From the NCBI RefSeq assembly GCF_902832885.1, contig NZ_CADFDK010000001.1, positions 930,001 through 994,000 of the forward strand: a stretch of 64,000 nucleotides of DNA, read 5' to 3'. A model generated the notes under the pieces. It was not told the DNA's origin. It searched no databases and worked only from the letters and a program-made list of their open reading frames with translations. Source of the DNA: Burkholderia seminalis DSM 23518 (GTDB lineage: Bacteria > Pseudomonadota > Gammaproteobacteria > Burkholderiales > Burkholderiaceae). A program made the position numbers and the translations under genes. Shown here in pieces: positions 55,911 through 64,000 of the stretch (the first letter of the stretch is position 1; each line of letters starts with the position of its first letter).

Positions 55911-57497
55911 ATGAAGAAGCACGCCTGGATTCGCTACACGCCGATCGCCCTTGCGGCCGCGCTCAGCCTGACCGCCTGCGGCGGCGACGATGTCACGCAG
56001 CAAGGCCTGTCCGCCGTCAAGAACGTCGTCGTGATCTATGCGGAAAACCGCAGCTTCGACAACCTGTACGGCAACTTCCCGGGCGCGAACGGCCTGCAGA
56101 ACGCGACGGCCGCGAACTCGGTGCAGAAGGATCGCGACGGCTCGACGATGGCGACGCTGCCGAAGATCTGGGGCGGCCTGACCGCGACCGGCATCACGCC
56201 GGCGGTCACCGAGGCGATGACGGCGAACCTGCCGAACGCGCCGTTCGCGATCGACGACCCGAAGGGCTTCAACCAGTCGATGAGCATCGCCACGCGCGAC
56301 ATCGTGCATCGCTTCTACCAGGACCAGATGCAGATCAACGGCGGCAAGAACGACATGTACGCCGCCTGGACCGACGCGGGCGGCCTGACGATGGGCCACT
56401 ACACCGCGGATCCGTCGAAGCTGCCGCTGTGGAAGATCGCGCAGCAGTACGTGCTCGCCGACAACTTCTTCATGGGCGCGTTCGGCGGTTCGTTCCTGAA
56501 CCACCAGTACCTGGTCTGCGCGTGCGCACCGTACTACCCGAACGCCGACAAGAGCCCCGCGGCCGGCAAGATCGCCGTGCTGAACGCGGACGGCAAGTCA
56601 CTGAAGGTCGCGACGAACTCGCCGGCCTCCGCGCTGAGCGGCCCGCCGAAGTTCGTCAACGACGGCGCGCTCACGCCCGACTTCTACGGCATCAACACGA
56701 TGCAGCCGGCGTATCAGCCGAGCGGCAACAAGGCGGCCACGGGCGGCGACCCGCTGCTGGCCGACCCGGCGAATCCGTCGACGATGCCGCCGCAGACGGC
56801 GACCAATATCGGCGACCTGATGACCAACGCAGGCGTGTCGTGGGCCTGGTACAGCGGCGCATGGGGCCAGGCGCTGCAGGCGAGCCAGAACGGCACGTCG
56901 AACGTGATCTACGGTGCCGATCTGTCGACGCCGAACTTCCAGCCGCACCACCAGCCGTTCAACTACTTCGCGAACCAGGCGCCGGGCACCGCGAGCCGCG
57001 CGCAGCACCTGCTCGACGGCGGCGCGAACGGCGCCGAGTTCATCAAGGCGATCGACGCGGGCACGCTGCCGCAGGTCGCGTTCTACAAGCCGCAGGGCAA
57101 CCTGAACGAACACCCGGGCTACACGGACGTGACCTCCGGCGACCAGCACATCGCCGACGTGATCGCGCACCTGCAGGCCAGCCCGCAGTGGAAGAACATG
57201 GTTGTCGTCGTCACGTACGACGAAAACGGCGGCTTCTGGGATCATGCCGCGCCGCCGAGCGCCGACCGCTGGGGCCCGGGTACGCGCATTCCGGCACTGA
57301 TCGTGTCGCCGTACGCGAAGAAGGGCTTCGTGGACCACACGCAGTACGACACGGGTTCGATCCTGCGCTTCATCACGCGCCGCTTCTCGCTGCCGCGCCT
57401 CGCGGGCCTGCAGCAGCGCGACGACGCGCTGAAGGCGAACGGCGGGCAGCCGATGGGCGACCTGACGAACGCGCTCGCGCTGTCGCCGAACCTGTAA
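55911..57497 (+). CDS. acpA: AcpA-type acid phosphatase/phosphoesterase, lipoprotein
   Basis: Exported phosphoesterase of the phospholipase C/acid phosphatase AcpA family (528 residues). The signal has lipobox LTACG (Cys23). Family marks: NVVVIYAENRSFDNLYGNFP with the nucleophile/metal site, HRFYQDQMQINGGKND, GAFGGSFLNHQYLVCACAP, VVVVTYDENGGFWDHAAPP, and the final RFSLPRLAGLQQRDD. It frees phosphate from phosphomonoesters outside the inner membrane. The start is preceded by a weak GAGAGA site. Divergent from the di-heme peroxidase across a Pho-like region, and ended by two strong hairpins. Confidence 0.88.
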   Translation: MKKHAWIRYTPIALAAALSLTACGGDDVTQQGLSAVKNVVVIYAENRSFDNLYGNFPGANGLQNATAANSVQKDRDGSTMATLPKIWGGLTATGITPAVTEAMTANLPNAPFAIDDPKGFNQSMSIATRDIVHRFYQDQMQINGGKNDMYAAWTDAGGLTMGHYTADPSKLPLWKIAQQYVLADNFFMGAFGGSFLNHQYLVCACAPYYPNADKSPAAGKIAVLNADGKSLKVATNSPASALSGPPKFVNDGALTPDFYGINTMQPAYQPSGNKAATGGDPLLADPANPSTMPPQTATNIGDLMTNAGVSWAWYSGAWGQALQASQNGTSNVIYGADLSTPNFQPHHQPFNYFANQAPGTASRAQHLLDGGANGAEFIKAIDAGTLPQVAFYKPQGNLNEHPGYTDVTSGDQHIADVIAHLQASPQWKNMVVVVTYDENGGFWDHAAPPSADRWGPGTRIPALIVSPYAKKGFVDHTQYDTGSILRFITRRFSLPRLAGLQQRDDALKANGGQPMGDLTNALALSPNL

Positions 57498-57513
57498 CGG
57501 GCCCGCACCGACC

Positions 57514-57535
57514 GGGCCGGCGGCGAAGCCGGCCC
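57514..57535 (+). terminator. First hairpin after acpA
   Basis: Perfect eight-base stem GGGCCGGC/GCCGGCCC, 16 bases after the acpA stop, without a T-run. It precedes the stronger hairpin at 57544. Confidence 0.45.
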
Positions 57536-57543
57536 GAACGCAC

Positions 57544-57573
57544 GAAGGGCGGCCTGCCGGCCGCCCTTCTTTC
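57544..57573. terminator. Terminator between acpA and the porin gene
   Basis: Perfect 11-base stem GAAGGGCGGCC/GGCCGCCCTTC with TGCC loop, followed by TTTC. It lies between two convergent stops. Confidence 0.7.
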
Positions 57574-57593
57574 ATGCATCGCGTACCCGCGCG

Positions 57594-59072
57594 TTACCAG
57601 CCGTACTTCAGCTCGACGCCGACGTAGTCGGCGTTGTGCCCGCCCGCCTGCCGGATCGCATCGCCGACCTGGAAATGCACGGCCTCGATCGCGCCGATCA
57701 GGTTCGCGGCGATCGTCCAGTCCGCACGCAGCTGCACGTACATCCCCGTCCACAACCCGCCCTTGCCTGCCGTGCCCGGCACGACCGCGTTGCCCTGCTG
57801 GTAGACCGCATCGCCGGTCGTCTCGCGCCACTGGAAACCGAGCGCGCCGAGCAGCGACAGGTTCGCCGACGGCTTCAACGTCACGGACGGCTTCACGTGG
57901 ATCAGGTTCGAGTAACCCGTGAATCCCGCCAGCGTGAAGTAATAGCCGTTCGGAAACAGCGGGTTGAAGGTGCCGACGCGGCCGTCGTGCGGATGCCGGT
58001 CGCCCGACGCCGCATCGACCTGCAGCGCGACGCGCGGCGACCACGGCGCGTCGAGCCGGTAGCCGGCGATCGAGCCGACCGCCCACGCGCGGATCGAACT
58101 GCTGCCGACCGTGCCCGTCTGCAGCATCGTCTCGAGATCCCAGTCGAAGCGGCCCTGCGTGCCCGTGTACCGCAGGTCCCACACGTCGCGCCGCTCGGCG
58201 CCGCTCGCATCGAGAAAGCGCGCGTTGCTGCGGTTGTAGCGCGACCAGTAGCCGGACAGGTCGCCGGGCCCGACCGACTGCCGCTCGAAGCGCACGCCGC
58301 TGAAGGTGAGATCGCGGTTCGACACGTCGTCGAACGCGGACACGGTGCGGTTCTGCACCGGCTGCGTCGCATACCCGATGAAACGCCACTTCCGGTACTC
58401 GTAGTCGGCCCACACCGCATCGAACGCCTGCCGCACGTTCGGGCCGTCGCGCGCGGCGATGAAGCGCTGCAGGTCGAACGCCATCTCCTGGCGGCCGACG
58501 CGGAACTTGACCGTGCCGCCGCCGAGCGCACCCGTGTAGGTCACGAAGGCCTGTTCGAGATCGAGCGGATTCTTGTCGACCGGCGAAATCGTGTTCTTGC
58601 CGAACGCGCGGTCGTCCTGCAACTGCACGAAGAATTGCCAGTGCTGGCCGAGATGCGCATCGGCGTGCACTTCGACGCGCTGGATCAGGTACGTGTCCGA
58701 TTGCGCGGAGCCGATGCCGAACAGCGGTGCATCGTTGGTCTCCAGGCGCTCCCGCAGGTTCACGCCGAGCGACAGATAGGCAGCCGGATCGCTGCCGAGC
58801 GGAATGTACTTCAACCCGTCGAGCGGCGCGCGCGGCACGCACGGATTCGCGAGCACCGACCAGTCTTCCTGCCAGCGATTGAACAGTACGGTCGGCCGCT
58901 TGGCCGTACAGGTCGATGCGGCGCCGTCGGCGGCCGACGTCGTGGTCGCGGCGGTTGCCGTTTCCGCGCAGGCGGCATCGGCGCCCGCGAGCAGCAAGCC
59001 CGCGACGACCGACGCCCGTGCCGCACGATCGAAGCGGCGCGCGCGACGATGCCGTTCCCGCCGCCGGCTCAT
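57594..59072 (-). CDS. Outer-membrane channel, alginate-export family
   Basis: A 492-residue outer-membrane beta-barrel protein of the alginate-export (AlgE-like) family. A basic leader and signal peptide end near GADAACA (about residue 36). Barrel strands alternate throughout (YIPLGSDPAAYLSLGVNLRE, VKFRVGRQEMAFDLQRFIAA, GVRFERQSVGPGDLSGYWSR) and it closes with GVELKYGW, an aromatic C-terminal residue. Such channels pass small organic acids or sugars in many proteobacteria. Last gene of the six-gene operon; its start overlaps the DUF1275 stop by four bases, suggesting it takes up the compound handled by the amidohydrolase. Confidence 0.85.
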   Translation of the reverse strand: MSRRRERHRRARRFDRAARASVVAGLLLAGADAACAETATAATTTSAADGAASTCTAKRPTVLFNRWQEDWSVLANPCVPRAPLDGLKYIPLGSDPAAYLSLGVNLRERLETNDAPLFGIGSAQSDTYLIQRVEVHADAHLGQHWQFFVQLQDDRAFGKNTISPVDKNPLDLEQAFVTYTGALGGGTVKFRVGRQEMAFDLQRFIAARDGPNVRQAFDAVWADYEYRKWRFIGYATQPVQNRTVSAFDDVSNRDLTFSGVRFERQSVGPGDLSGYWSRYNRSNARFLDASGAERRDVWDLRYTGTQGRFDWDLETMLQTGTVGSSSIRAWAVGSIAGYRLDAPWSPRVALQVDAASGDRHPHDGRVGTFNPLFPNGYYFTLAGFTGYSNLIHVKPSVTLKPSANLSLLGALGFQWRETTGDAVYQQGNAVVPGTAGKGGLWTGMYVQLRADWTIAANLIGAIEAVHFQVGDAIRQAGGHNADYVGVELKYGW

Positions 59073-59764
59073 GCGTGCTCCGGCTTGACGGTGCCGGCCG
59101 CTTGCGACGCGCGCAGCGCGAGCACCGCCAGCGCGCAGACGGGCGCGAGCAACGCCGGAAACCCGACGTAGCGGAACCCGAGCGCACCGCATGCCGCGCC
59201 GAGCGCGAACGCGACGATCGCCGGCAGCATCTTCGCGAAGCGCGCGCGGGCGGCCGCGCGCACGCTGTCGGCCGTGCCGGCGGACAGGATATCGACGACG
59301 TCGAGGATCGCCTGCGTGACGTTGCCGGTCATCACCGTGTTCGGCACGCCGGCGCGCGGGATCACGCGCGGATGCGCGTTCTGCACGCCCATCGCGAACG
59401 TGCCGACGATGCCGGCCACGAGCGCCGGCAGGCTGTCGGGCTGCGTGACGGGGGTCGCCCACACGCCGGCCGCGCAGAAGCCGAGCAGCAGCACGGCCTG
59501 TACCGCATGCAGCGCACGCGTACCCTGCCAGGCCGGCCGCGCGGACATCGACCGCGCGATCAGGCTGCTCGCGATCACGCCGCACACGAACGCGGGAAAC
59601 ACGCTGAGCTTCAGCACGACACCCTGGCCGAAGCCCGCGATGCCCGCGCCGATCAGCACGAAGTTGCCCGTCACGTGCGCGGTGAACAGCCCGAACAGCG
59701 CGACGAAGCTCAGCGTGTCGACGAAGCCGGCCACCGCGGCAAGAATCGTATCCTCGTGCTTCAT
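59069..59764 (-). CDS. DUF1275 (YoaK-type) membrane protein
   Basis: A 231-residue inner-membrane protein with about six hydrophobic helices. DUF1275 marks: AVAGFVDTLSFVALFGLFTA near the start followed by HVTGNFV, and the repeat-like second half MGVQNAHPRVIPRAGVPNTV with MTGNVTQAI. The family is widespread, and its transport or other function is not known. It overlaps the VOC gene upstream and the porin gene downstream by four bases each. Confidence 0.9.
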   Translation of the reverse strand: MKHEDTILAAVAGFVDTLSFVALFGLFTAHVTGNFVLIGAGIAGFGQGVVLKLSVFPAFVCGVIASSLIARSMSARPAWQGTRALHAVQAVLLLGFCAAGVWATPVTQPDSLPALVAGIVGTFAMGVQNAHPRVIPRAGVPNTVMTGNVTQAILDVVDILSAGTADSVRAAARARFAKMLPAIVAFALGAACGALGFRYVGFPALLAPVCALAVLALRASQAAGTVKPEHA

Positions 59765-60678
59765 CGCGCCGCGCCCGCGTGGATCTCGGCGACGTAGCCG
59801 CCCGGGAACTGCACGAGCGCCGCATCGCGGCCGTCCGACGTGAACGCCGGCACGAGCACGGTCACGCCCGCGGCCTGCGCCTGCTTCAGCGTCGCGGCGA
59901 GATCGCGCACTTCATAGCCGGTCATCTCGCGGCCGAACGGGTAGGGCAAATGGCCGTCGGTGGCGAGCACCGTCATCTTGCCGAAGCCCGATTCGATGCG
60001 GATGCGCCGGTACGTGTCGTTCGGCCGGCCGATCTCGACGCCCGGCGCGCGGCGCACGTCGGACACCACCTTGCCGTGCGAGAACGCGACGAAGTCGCGC
60101 ACGAGCGTGTCGGCGCTTTCCGGCGACACGTACACGCGGTTCTCGGGCACCGTCTCCAGCGCATCGTAGTGCGGCGCTTCCGTATGCCAGTACAGCTGCA
60201 TGTTCACGCCGCCCGGCCAGCGGATGATCGCGTCGCGGCCGATCGGGTCGGGGAACGTGTCGACCACCACGTCCGCGCCGTGCGCGCGCGCCGACTTCAT
60301 CGCGACGTCGAGATCGGTGACGAGATAACCGGTGCGCTCCGCGCAGAACGGATACGGGATCGGCGTCTTGAAGCCGAACACCGAGATCGTGCCGACCGGC
60401 GTGAGCACGAGCTGCGACATCGTCTGGCTCGGCGTGGGCGTGACCTGGAACACGCCCTGCTTCGACTTCTTGCCGCCGAAGGTCGCGACGAAGCTGTCGG
60501 TGAAGCGGTCGAAGTCCTCGGGCGCCACGCACACGTGCGTCGTGTCGTACTGCGGGCCGACGGCCACGGCCGGCGTCGCGCCAGCCTTCGTGACCGGCGT
60601 CTTCGCGAATGCGACCGGCGCGACGGCGAGACCGCCCGCGATCATTGCGGCGAGCAACACGGAACGAATGGATTTCAT
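59761..60678 (-). CDS. Secreted VOC/glyoxalase-like protein
   Basis: A 305-residue exported protein. The signal peptide ends near APVAFA (about residue 25). Two VOC-like (glyoxalase fold) repeats are seen: one from THVCVAPEDFDRFTDSFVAT to GGVNMQLYWHTEAP, the second from VYVSPESADTLVRDFVAFSH to FPGGYVAEIHAG. Each has the late Glu/Gln-type position of VOC metal sites, but ligands are not certain. A periplasmic VOC protein is uncommon, because most are cytosolic. Operon position: 26 bases after DoxX, overlapping DUF1275. Confidence 0.78.
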   Translation of the reverse strand: MKSIRSVLLAAMIAGGLAVAPVAFAKTPVTKAGATPAVAVGPQYDTTHVCVAPEDFDRFTDSFVATFGGKKSKQGVFQVTPTPSQTMSQLVLTPVGTISVFGFKTPIPYPFCAERTGYLVTDLDVAMKSARAHGADVVVDTFPDPIGRDAIIRWPGGVNMQLYWHTEAPHYDALETVPENRVYVSPESADTLVRDFVAFSHGKVVSDVRRAPGVEIGRPNDTYRRIRIESGFGKMTVLATDGHLPYPFGREMTGYEVRDLAATLKQAQAAGVTVLVPAFTSDGRDAALVQFPGGYVAEIHAGAAR

Positions 60679-60704
60679 GAAGGGTTTTCCTGGTTGTGTC
60701 ATCG

Positions 60705-61166
60705 TCATCGAGTCGTGCGGCCGTCACCGGCCGCGTGCTTCGTATCGGCGAGCAGTGTCGCGAGCACGAGTGCCGCGATCAGTCCGAGATGCTCGAAAAA
60801 GCTGTTGAGTGCCATGAAATGCTCGGCGCCCGTGCGGTTCCAGAAATCGTTCGCCACCGCCATCGCGACCAGCGTCAGCATACCGAGGCTGCCGGCACCG
60901 AGCCAAGTGAAGCGGTTGAACACCACGCACAGCGAGCCGGCGATCTCGACCGCGATCGCGAGCGCCGCCCACAGCGCGGCCGGGTGCAGGCCGAAATGCG
61001 CCTGCTCCGCGACCGCGCCGCCGAAGTCCAGCGCCTTCGCGACGCCGCCGATCAGGTACGCGGACACCAGCGCCAGACGCACGAGCGGCAGGACCCACGG
61101 CTGCGCCAGCAGCGCACGGACCCATGCCGGGTTGCCGACACGGCCCGGGTTGGTCGGGGTCGCCAT
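60705..61166 (-). CDS. DoxX-family membrane protein
   Basis: A 153-residue inner-membrane protein with four hydrophobic helices (about 27-45, 60-80, 88-105, 122-140). The DoxX-type pattern is LVRLALVSAYLIGGVAKALD, ALAIAVEIAGSLCVVFNRF and LNSFFEHLGLIAALVL. DoxX relatives are linked to thiol or quinone redox chemistry, but no role is proven here. The start at 61166 (MATPTNPGRVG) is one base past the amidohydrolase stop, giving tight coupling. Confidence 0.82.
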   Translation of the reverse strand: MATPTNPGRVGNPAWVRALLAQPWVLPLVRLALVSAYLIGGVAKALDFGGAVAEQAHFGLHPAALWAALAIAVEIAGSLCVVFNRFTWLGAGSLGMLTLVAMAVANDFWNRTGAEHFMALNSFFEHLGLIAALVLATLLADTKHAAGDGRTTR

Positions 61167-61167
61167 G

Positions 61168-63060
61168 TCAGACCGCCCAGCACGAACAGCCGAACGCGCC
61201 CCAGAAGCCCTTTGCATCCGAGGTCGGCAACGCGCGGCCCCACGCGCCCGCATGCGCATGCCCATGCACGTTGCACGCGCTCGAACAGCCGCACGCGGCG
61301 GCCGCTGCCGCCGCACGCTGCAGCGGTGCACCGTCGCGCCGTGTCGCGCCCCAGCCGCCGTAACCGCCGTACTCGCGCACCGGCGACCAGTCGGGCATCG
61401 CGGGCGGAATCGGCGCATCGTGCGACGCGAACGGCCCCGCGCCCCACACGATCCTGCCGCCCACCACCGTCAGCAGCGCGGACGTGTCCACGATATCGTC
61501 CTCCGCGCAGGTGAAGAAATCGCGATCCGGGACCATCAGGTCGGCCAGTTGCCCGACCGCGATGCGCCCTTTTTTCCCCTCCTCGTTCGAGAACCACGTC
61601 ACGTACTCGGTCCACATGCGCAGCGCGGTCTCGCGATCGAGCAGGTTGCGCCGAGGATACATCCGCAACCCGCCGACCGTCTTGCCCGTCACGAGCCACG
61701 CGAGCGACACCCACGGGTTGTACGACGCGACGCGCGTCGCGTCGGTGCCGGCCGACACCTTGAGCCCTTTCTCGAGCATCTTCGCGACCGGCGGCGTCGC
61801 CTCGGCCGCCTGCGCGCCGTAGCGTTCGACGAAGTATTCGCCCTGGTACGCCATCCGGTGCTGCACCGCGATGCCGCCGCCGAGCGCGGCGATGCGGTCC
61901 ATCGATCGTTCGGAGACGGTTTCCGCATGATCGAAGAACCAATTGAGTCCGTCGAGCGGAATATCGCGGTTCACCTTCTCGAACACGTCGAGCGCACGAC
62001 TGATCGTTTCGTCGTACGTCGCATGCATGCGCCACGGCCAGCGGTTCTGCGCGAGCACGCGCACGACGCCTTCGAGATCGTCTTCCATCTCTGCCGGCAA
62101 GTCCGGCCGCGCGACGCGGAAGTCCTCGAAATCGGCGGCGGAGAACACCAGCATCTCGCCCGCGCCGTTGTGGCGGAAATAGTCGGTGCCGTCGTGATAC
62201 GTGACGCTCTTCGTCCAGTTCACGAAGTCTTCCTTCTCCGCGTTCGGCTTCTGCGTGAACAGGTTGTAGGCGATCCGCACCGTCATCTCGCCCGCGTCGT
62301 GCAGCTTGCGGATCACTTCGTAATCGTCGGGATAATTCTGCGAGCCGCCGCCCGCATCGATCACGCCCGTCACGCCGAGCCGGTTCAGCTCGCGAATGAA
62401 ATGGCGCGTCGAGTTGTACTGGTAGTCGAACGGCAGCTTCGGCCCCTTCGCGAGCGTCGCGTAGAGGATCGTCGCGTTCGGGTTCGCCAGCAGCAGCCCG
62501 GTCGGGTTGCCCGCGTCGTCGCGCAGGATCGTGCCGCCCGGCGGCTCGGGCGTGTCCTTCGTATAGCCGACCACCCGCAATGCAGCCGCGTTCAGCAGCG
62601 CGCGGTCGTACAGGTGCAGGATGAACACCGGCGTATCGGGCGCCACCGCATTGAGTTCGTCGATCGTCGGCAGGCGCTTCTCCGCGAACTGATGCTCGGT
62701 GAAGCCGCCGACCACGCGCACCCACTGCGGCGCGGGCGTGATCGCGACCTGGCGCTTGAGCATCTCCATCGCGACGGCGAGCGAACGCACGCCGTCCCAG
62801 CGCAGCTCGAGGTTGTAGTTCAGGCCGCCGCGAATCACGTGCGTGTGGTTGTCGATCAGGCCCGGCAGCACGGTGCGGCCGTCGAGGTCGACGACCTTCG
62901 TCGCGCGACCCGCGAGCGGCACGACGTCCGCGTTGCCGCCGACCGCGACGAAGCGGCCGTCCTTGATCGCGACGGCCGTCGCGACCGGGTTCGCACGGTC
63001 GAGCGTCGTGATGCGCCCGTTGTGCAGGATGAGATCGGGTTGAGTATCGGTTGCGCTCAT
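61168..63060 (-). CDS. YtcJ-type metal-dependent amidohydrolase with Cys/His C-terminal tail
   Basis: A 630-residue cytosolic hydrolase of the amidohydrolase_3 (YtcJ) family. The composite beta-domain start (DLILHNGRITTLDRANPVAT) leads to the metal motif GLIDNHTHV, and the barrel holds NWFFDHAETVSERSMDRIAA and KVSAGTDATRVASYNPW. Family substrates are exocyclic amides, carbamates or ureas; the target here is unknown. The last ~42 residues carry a Cys/His motif (CGCSSACNVHGHAHA, then GCSCW), spaced C-x-C-x3-C-x2-H-x-H-x-H, beyond the usual fold. I recall similar tails in proteobacterial relatives. It follows XapX by 18 bases. Confidence 0.88.
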   Translation of the reverse strand: MSATDTQPDLILHNGRITTLDRANPVATAVAIKDGRFVAVGGNADVVPLAGRATKVVDLDGRTVLPGLIDNHTHVIRGGLNYNLELRWDGVRSLAVAMEMLKRQVAITPAPQWVRVVGGFTEHQFAEKRLPTIDELNAVAPDTPVFILHLYDRALLNAAALRVVGYTKDTPEPPGGTILRDDAGNPTGLLLANPNATILYATLAKGPKLPFDYQYNSTRHFIRELNRLGVTGVIDAGGGSQNYPDDYEVIRKLHDAGEMTVRIAYNLFTQKPNAEKEDFVNWTKSVTYHDGTDYFRHNGAGEMLVFSAADFEDFRVARPDLPAEMEDDLEGVVRVLAQNRWPWRMHATYDETISRALDVFEKVNRDIPLDGLNWFFDHAETVSERSMDRIAALGGGIAVQHRMAYQGEYFVERYGAQAAEATPPVAKMLEKGLKVSAGTDATRVASYNPWVSLAWLVTGKTVGGLRMYPRRNLLDRETALRMWTEYVTWFSNEEGKKGRIAVGQLADLMVPDRDFFTCAEDDIVDTSALLTVVGGRIVWGAGPFASHDAPIPPAMPDWSPVREYGGYGGWGATRRDGAPLQRAAAAAAACGCSSACNVHGHAHAGAWGRALPTSDAKGFWGAFGCSCWAV

Positions 63061-63078
63061 GAAGTGTCCTCGATGCGG

Positions 63079-63246
63079 TCAGAAGCCGAGCCAGTGACGA
63101 ACCGGCGCGATCGCCTGTGCGCCGATCAGCATGCCGCCCAGGCCGACCAGCGCGATCAGCGGCGGTGCCGGCGAGCGCACCTTGATCACGCTGTATACGA
63201 CGCCGATCAGCACGCCGGCGCCCAACGAAAGTAGATAAGATTCCAT
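63079..63246 (-). CDS. XapX-domain small membrane protein
   Basis: A 55-residue protein: two hydrophobic stretches, [20 protein letters not shown] and [17 protein letters not shown], separated by KVRSPAPP, the XapX (DUF1427) pattern. The family function is unknown. It is the first gene of the operon, has a good site (GGGAG) nine bases ahead and a TCTAAT -10-like box about 35 bases upstream, and is divergent from the LysR gene. Confidence 0.85.
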   Translation of the reverse strand: MESYLLSLGAGVLIGVVYSVIKVRSPAPPLIALVGLGGMLIGAQAIAPVRHWLGF

Positions 63247-63345
63247 AACGATTTTTCTCCCGGCCGGATTAGAATCACCTGCATCGCGCGTTCCGCCTTC
63301 GCGGCACATCGCATCCGTTTCGCTTCCCTGCCATTCATTCCGACC

Positions 63346-64000
63346 ATGCAACACCTTCCTGATCTCGAAGCCTGGGCCATCTTCGCGCGCGTCGCGGAGA
63401 CCGGCTCGTTCGCGAAAGCCGCCGACCTGCTCGGCGTGTCGCAGCCGACCGTGTCGAAGGCGATCGCGCGCCTCGAAAAGCGCCTCGGCGCGATGCTGCT
63501 GTACCGCACGTCGCGCAAGCTGTCGCTCACGCCGACCGGCGAACTGCTGCGCGACCGCGCGATCCGCCTGCTTGCCGACGCCGAGCTGATCGAGAACGAA
63601 GCGTCCGCGCAGGCGCTCGAACCGCACGGCCTCGTTCGCGTGAATGCGCCGATGTCGTTCGGGCTGCGCCACCTGTCGCCGGTGCTGCCCGCATTTCTCG
63701 AGCGCTATCCGCGCGTCGACATCGACCTCGTGCTCACCGATCACATCGTCGACATCGTGTCCGGCGGCTTCGACGTCGCCATCCGCATCGCCGAGCTCAA
63801 CGATTCGTCGCTGCGCTCGCGCCGCCTCTGCGCGGTGCGCCGGCCGCTCGTCGCGGCGCCGGCCTACCTCGACCGGCGCGGCCGCCCCGCGCACCCGCGC
63901 GACATCGACCAGCACGTGTGCCTCACCTACACGAACCTGCCGACACCCGAACACTGGCGCTTCCGTCACCCGGCCTCGGGCGAGGAAGTCGGCGTGTCCG
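63346..64000 (+). CDS. LysR-family regulator, truncated by the window end
   Basis: The first 218 codons of a LysR-type regulator are present, with no stop before base 64000. The helix-turn-helix is [38 protein letters not shown] with the wing [13 protein letters not shown]; the effector domain begins near residue 90 ([20 protein letters not shown]). It resembles the large CrgA/DsdC-like branch. It is divergent from the XapX/amidohydrolase operon across 99 bases, so it probably controls that operon. The start [10 protein letters not shown] agrees with family N-termini. Confidence 0.88.
   Translation, partial: MQHLPDLEAWAIFARVAETGSFAKAADLLGVSQPTVSKAIARLEKRLGAMLLYRTSRKLSLTPTGELLRDRAIRLLADAELIENEASAQALEPHGLVRVNAPMSFGLRHLSPVLPAFLERYPRVDIDLVLTDHIVDIVSGGFDVAIRIAELNDSSLRSRRLCAVRRPLVAAPAYLDRRGRPAHPRDIDQHVCLTYTNLPTPEHWRFRHPASGEEVGVS

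Noticed and set aside
59779-63234. A 1151-codon open frame on the plus strand opposite the amidohydrolase operon
   Set aside because: Antisense to six recognisable genes, with an Arg/His-rich translation lacking any domain.
1-64000. tRNA or rRNA genes, insertion sequences, CRISPR arrays, prophage or integration sites
   Set aside because: No transposase or integrase frame, no long direct repeats and no cloverleaf-like sequence was recognised by eye; a tRNA or covariance-model scan would settle the RNA part.

Overview
The window is a very GC-rich, densely coding stretch of a Burkholderia-type chromosome, most like the Burkholderia cepacia complex. This is judged from the protein sequences, the strong G/C third-position bias and the gene content; no database search was possible. 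It carries core genes (valS, alaS, glnS, galU, uvrD) and accessory catabolic, transport and signalling clusters. I saw no tRNA or rRNA gene, insertion sequence, prophage or CRISPR array.

Layout. 1-2771: the end of an aromatic-acid-type efflux operon (FUSC pump, DUF1656, HlyD). 2793-6972: a chemoreceptor with a possible sigma-28 promoter, a fosmidomycin-resistance-type MFS pump and an MTA/SAH nucleosidase overlapping uvrD. 6969-13382: uvrD, valS and galU, with back-to-back -10 boxes between uvrD and valS. 13435-18548: a four-gene minus-strand unit, in order of transcription an OmpR-type regulator, a secreted LysM-FecR protein, a CHASE2 histidine kinase whose last ~25 codons are frameshifted at a C6 tract, and a lipoprotein. 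18816-19665: a hypothetical protein and a TusA-family protein.

20718-38004 is a complete myo-inositol catabolic region. A divergent promoter region at 31393-31698 separates a minus-strand operon (ABC importer, two TIM-barrel isomerases, two Gfo/Idh/MocA dehydrogenases, then an RpiR repressor) from a plus-strand operon (iolC fused to a DUF2090 aldolase domain, iolD, iolE, iolB and a UPF0303 protein). The CoA-acylating semialdehyde dehydrogenase (mmsA/iolA) with its own LysR regulator supplies the last step. Two GGAA-N6-TTC(C/T) sites 30 bp apart in the divergent promoter fit an RpiR/IolR operator.

38048-45053 (minus strand) holds an SDR and a branched-chain-amino-acid-type ABC transporter (two ATPases, two permeases) without a binding protein, behind a thioesterase and a Nudix hydrolase, then an MFS transporter divergent from a LysR gene across a clear palindrome. 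46221-53232: alaS, a CaiB-type CoA-transferase, a small hydrolase, a glycine-zipper protein and glnS. 53360-57497: a Nudix hydrolase, a small secreted protein, a lipoprotein di-heme peroxidase and an AcpA-type phosphatase; the last two diverge from a region with four Pho-box-like heptamers in 11-bp register. 57594-63246 is a tightly packed six-gene minus-strand operon (XapX, YtcJ-type amidohydrolase with a Cys/His tail, DoxX, secreted VOC-like protein, DUF1275, alginate-export-type porin), divergent from a LysR gene cut by the window end.

Most notable: the kinase frameshift next to the LysM-FecR signalling unit, the IolR- and Pho-type operators read from sequence, the ABC transporter lacking a binding protein and with a Walker A Lys-to-Arg change, and the uncharacterised amidohydrolase/porin operon.
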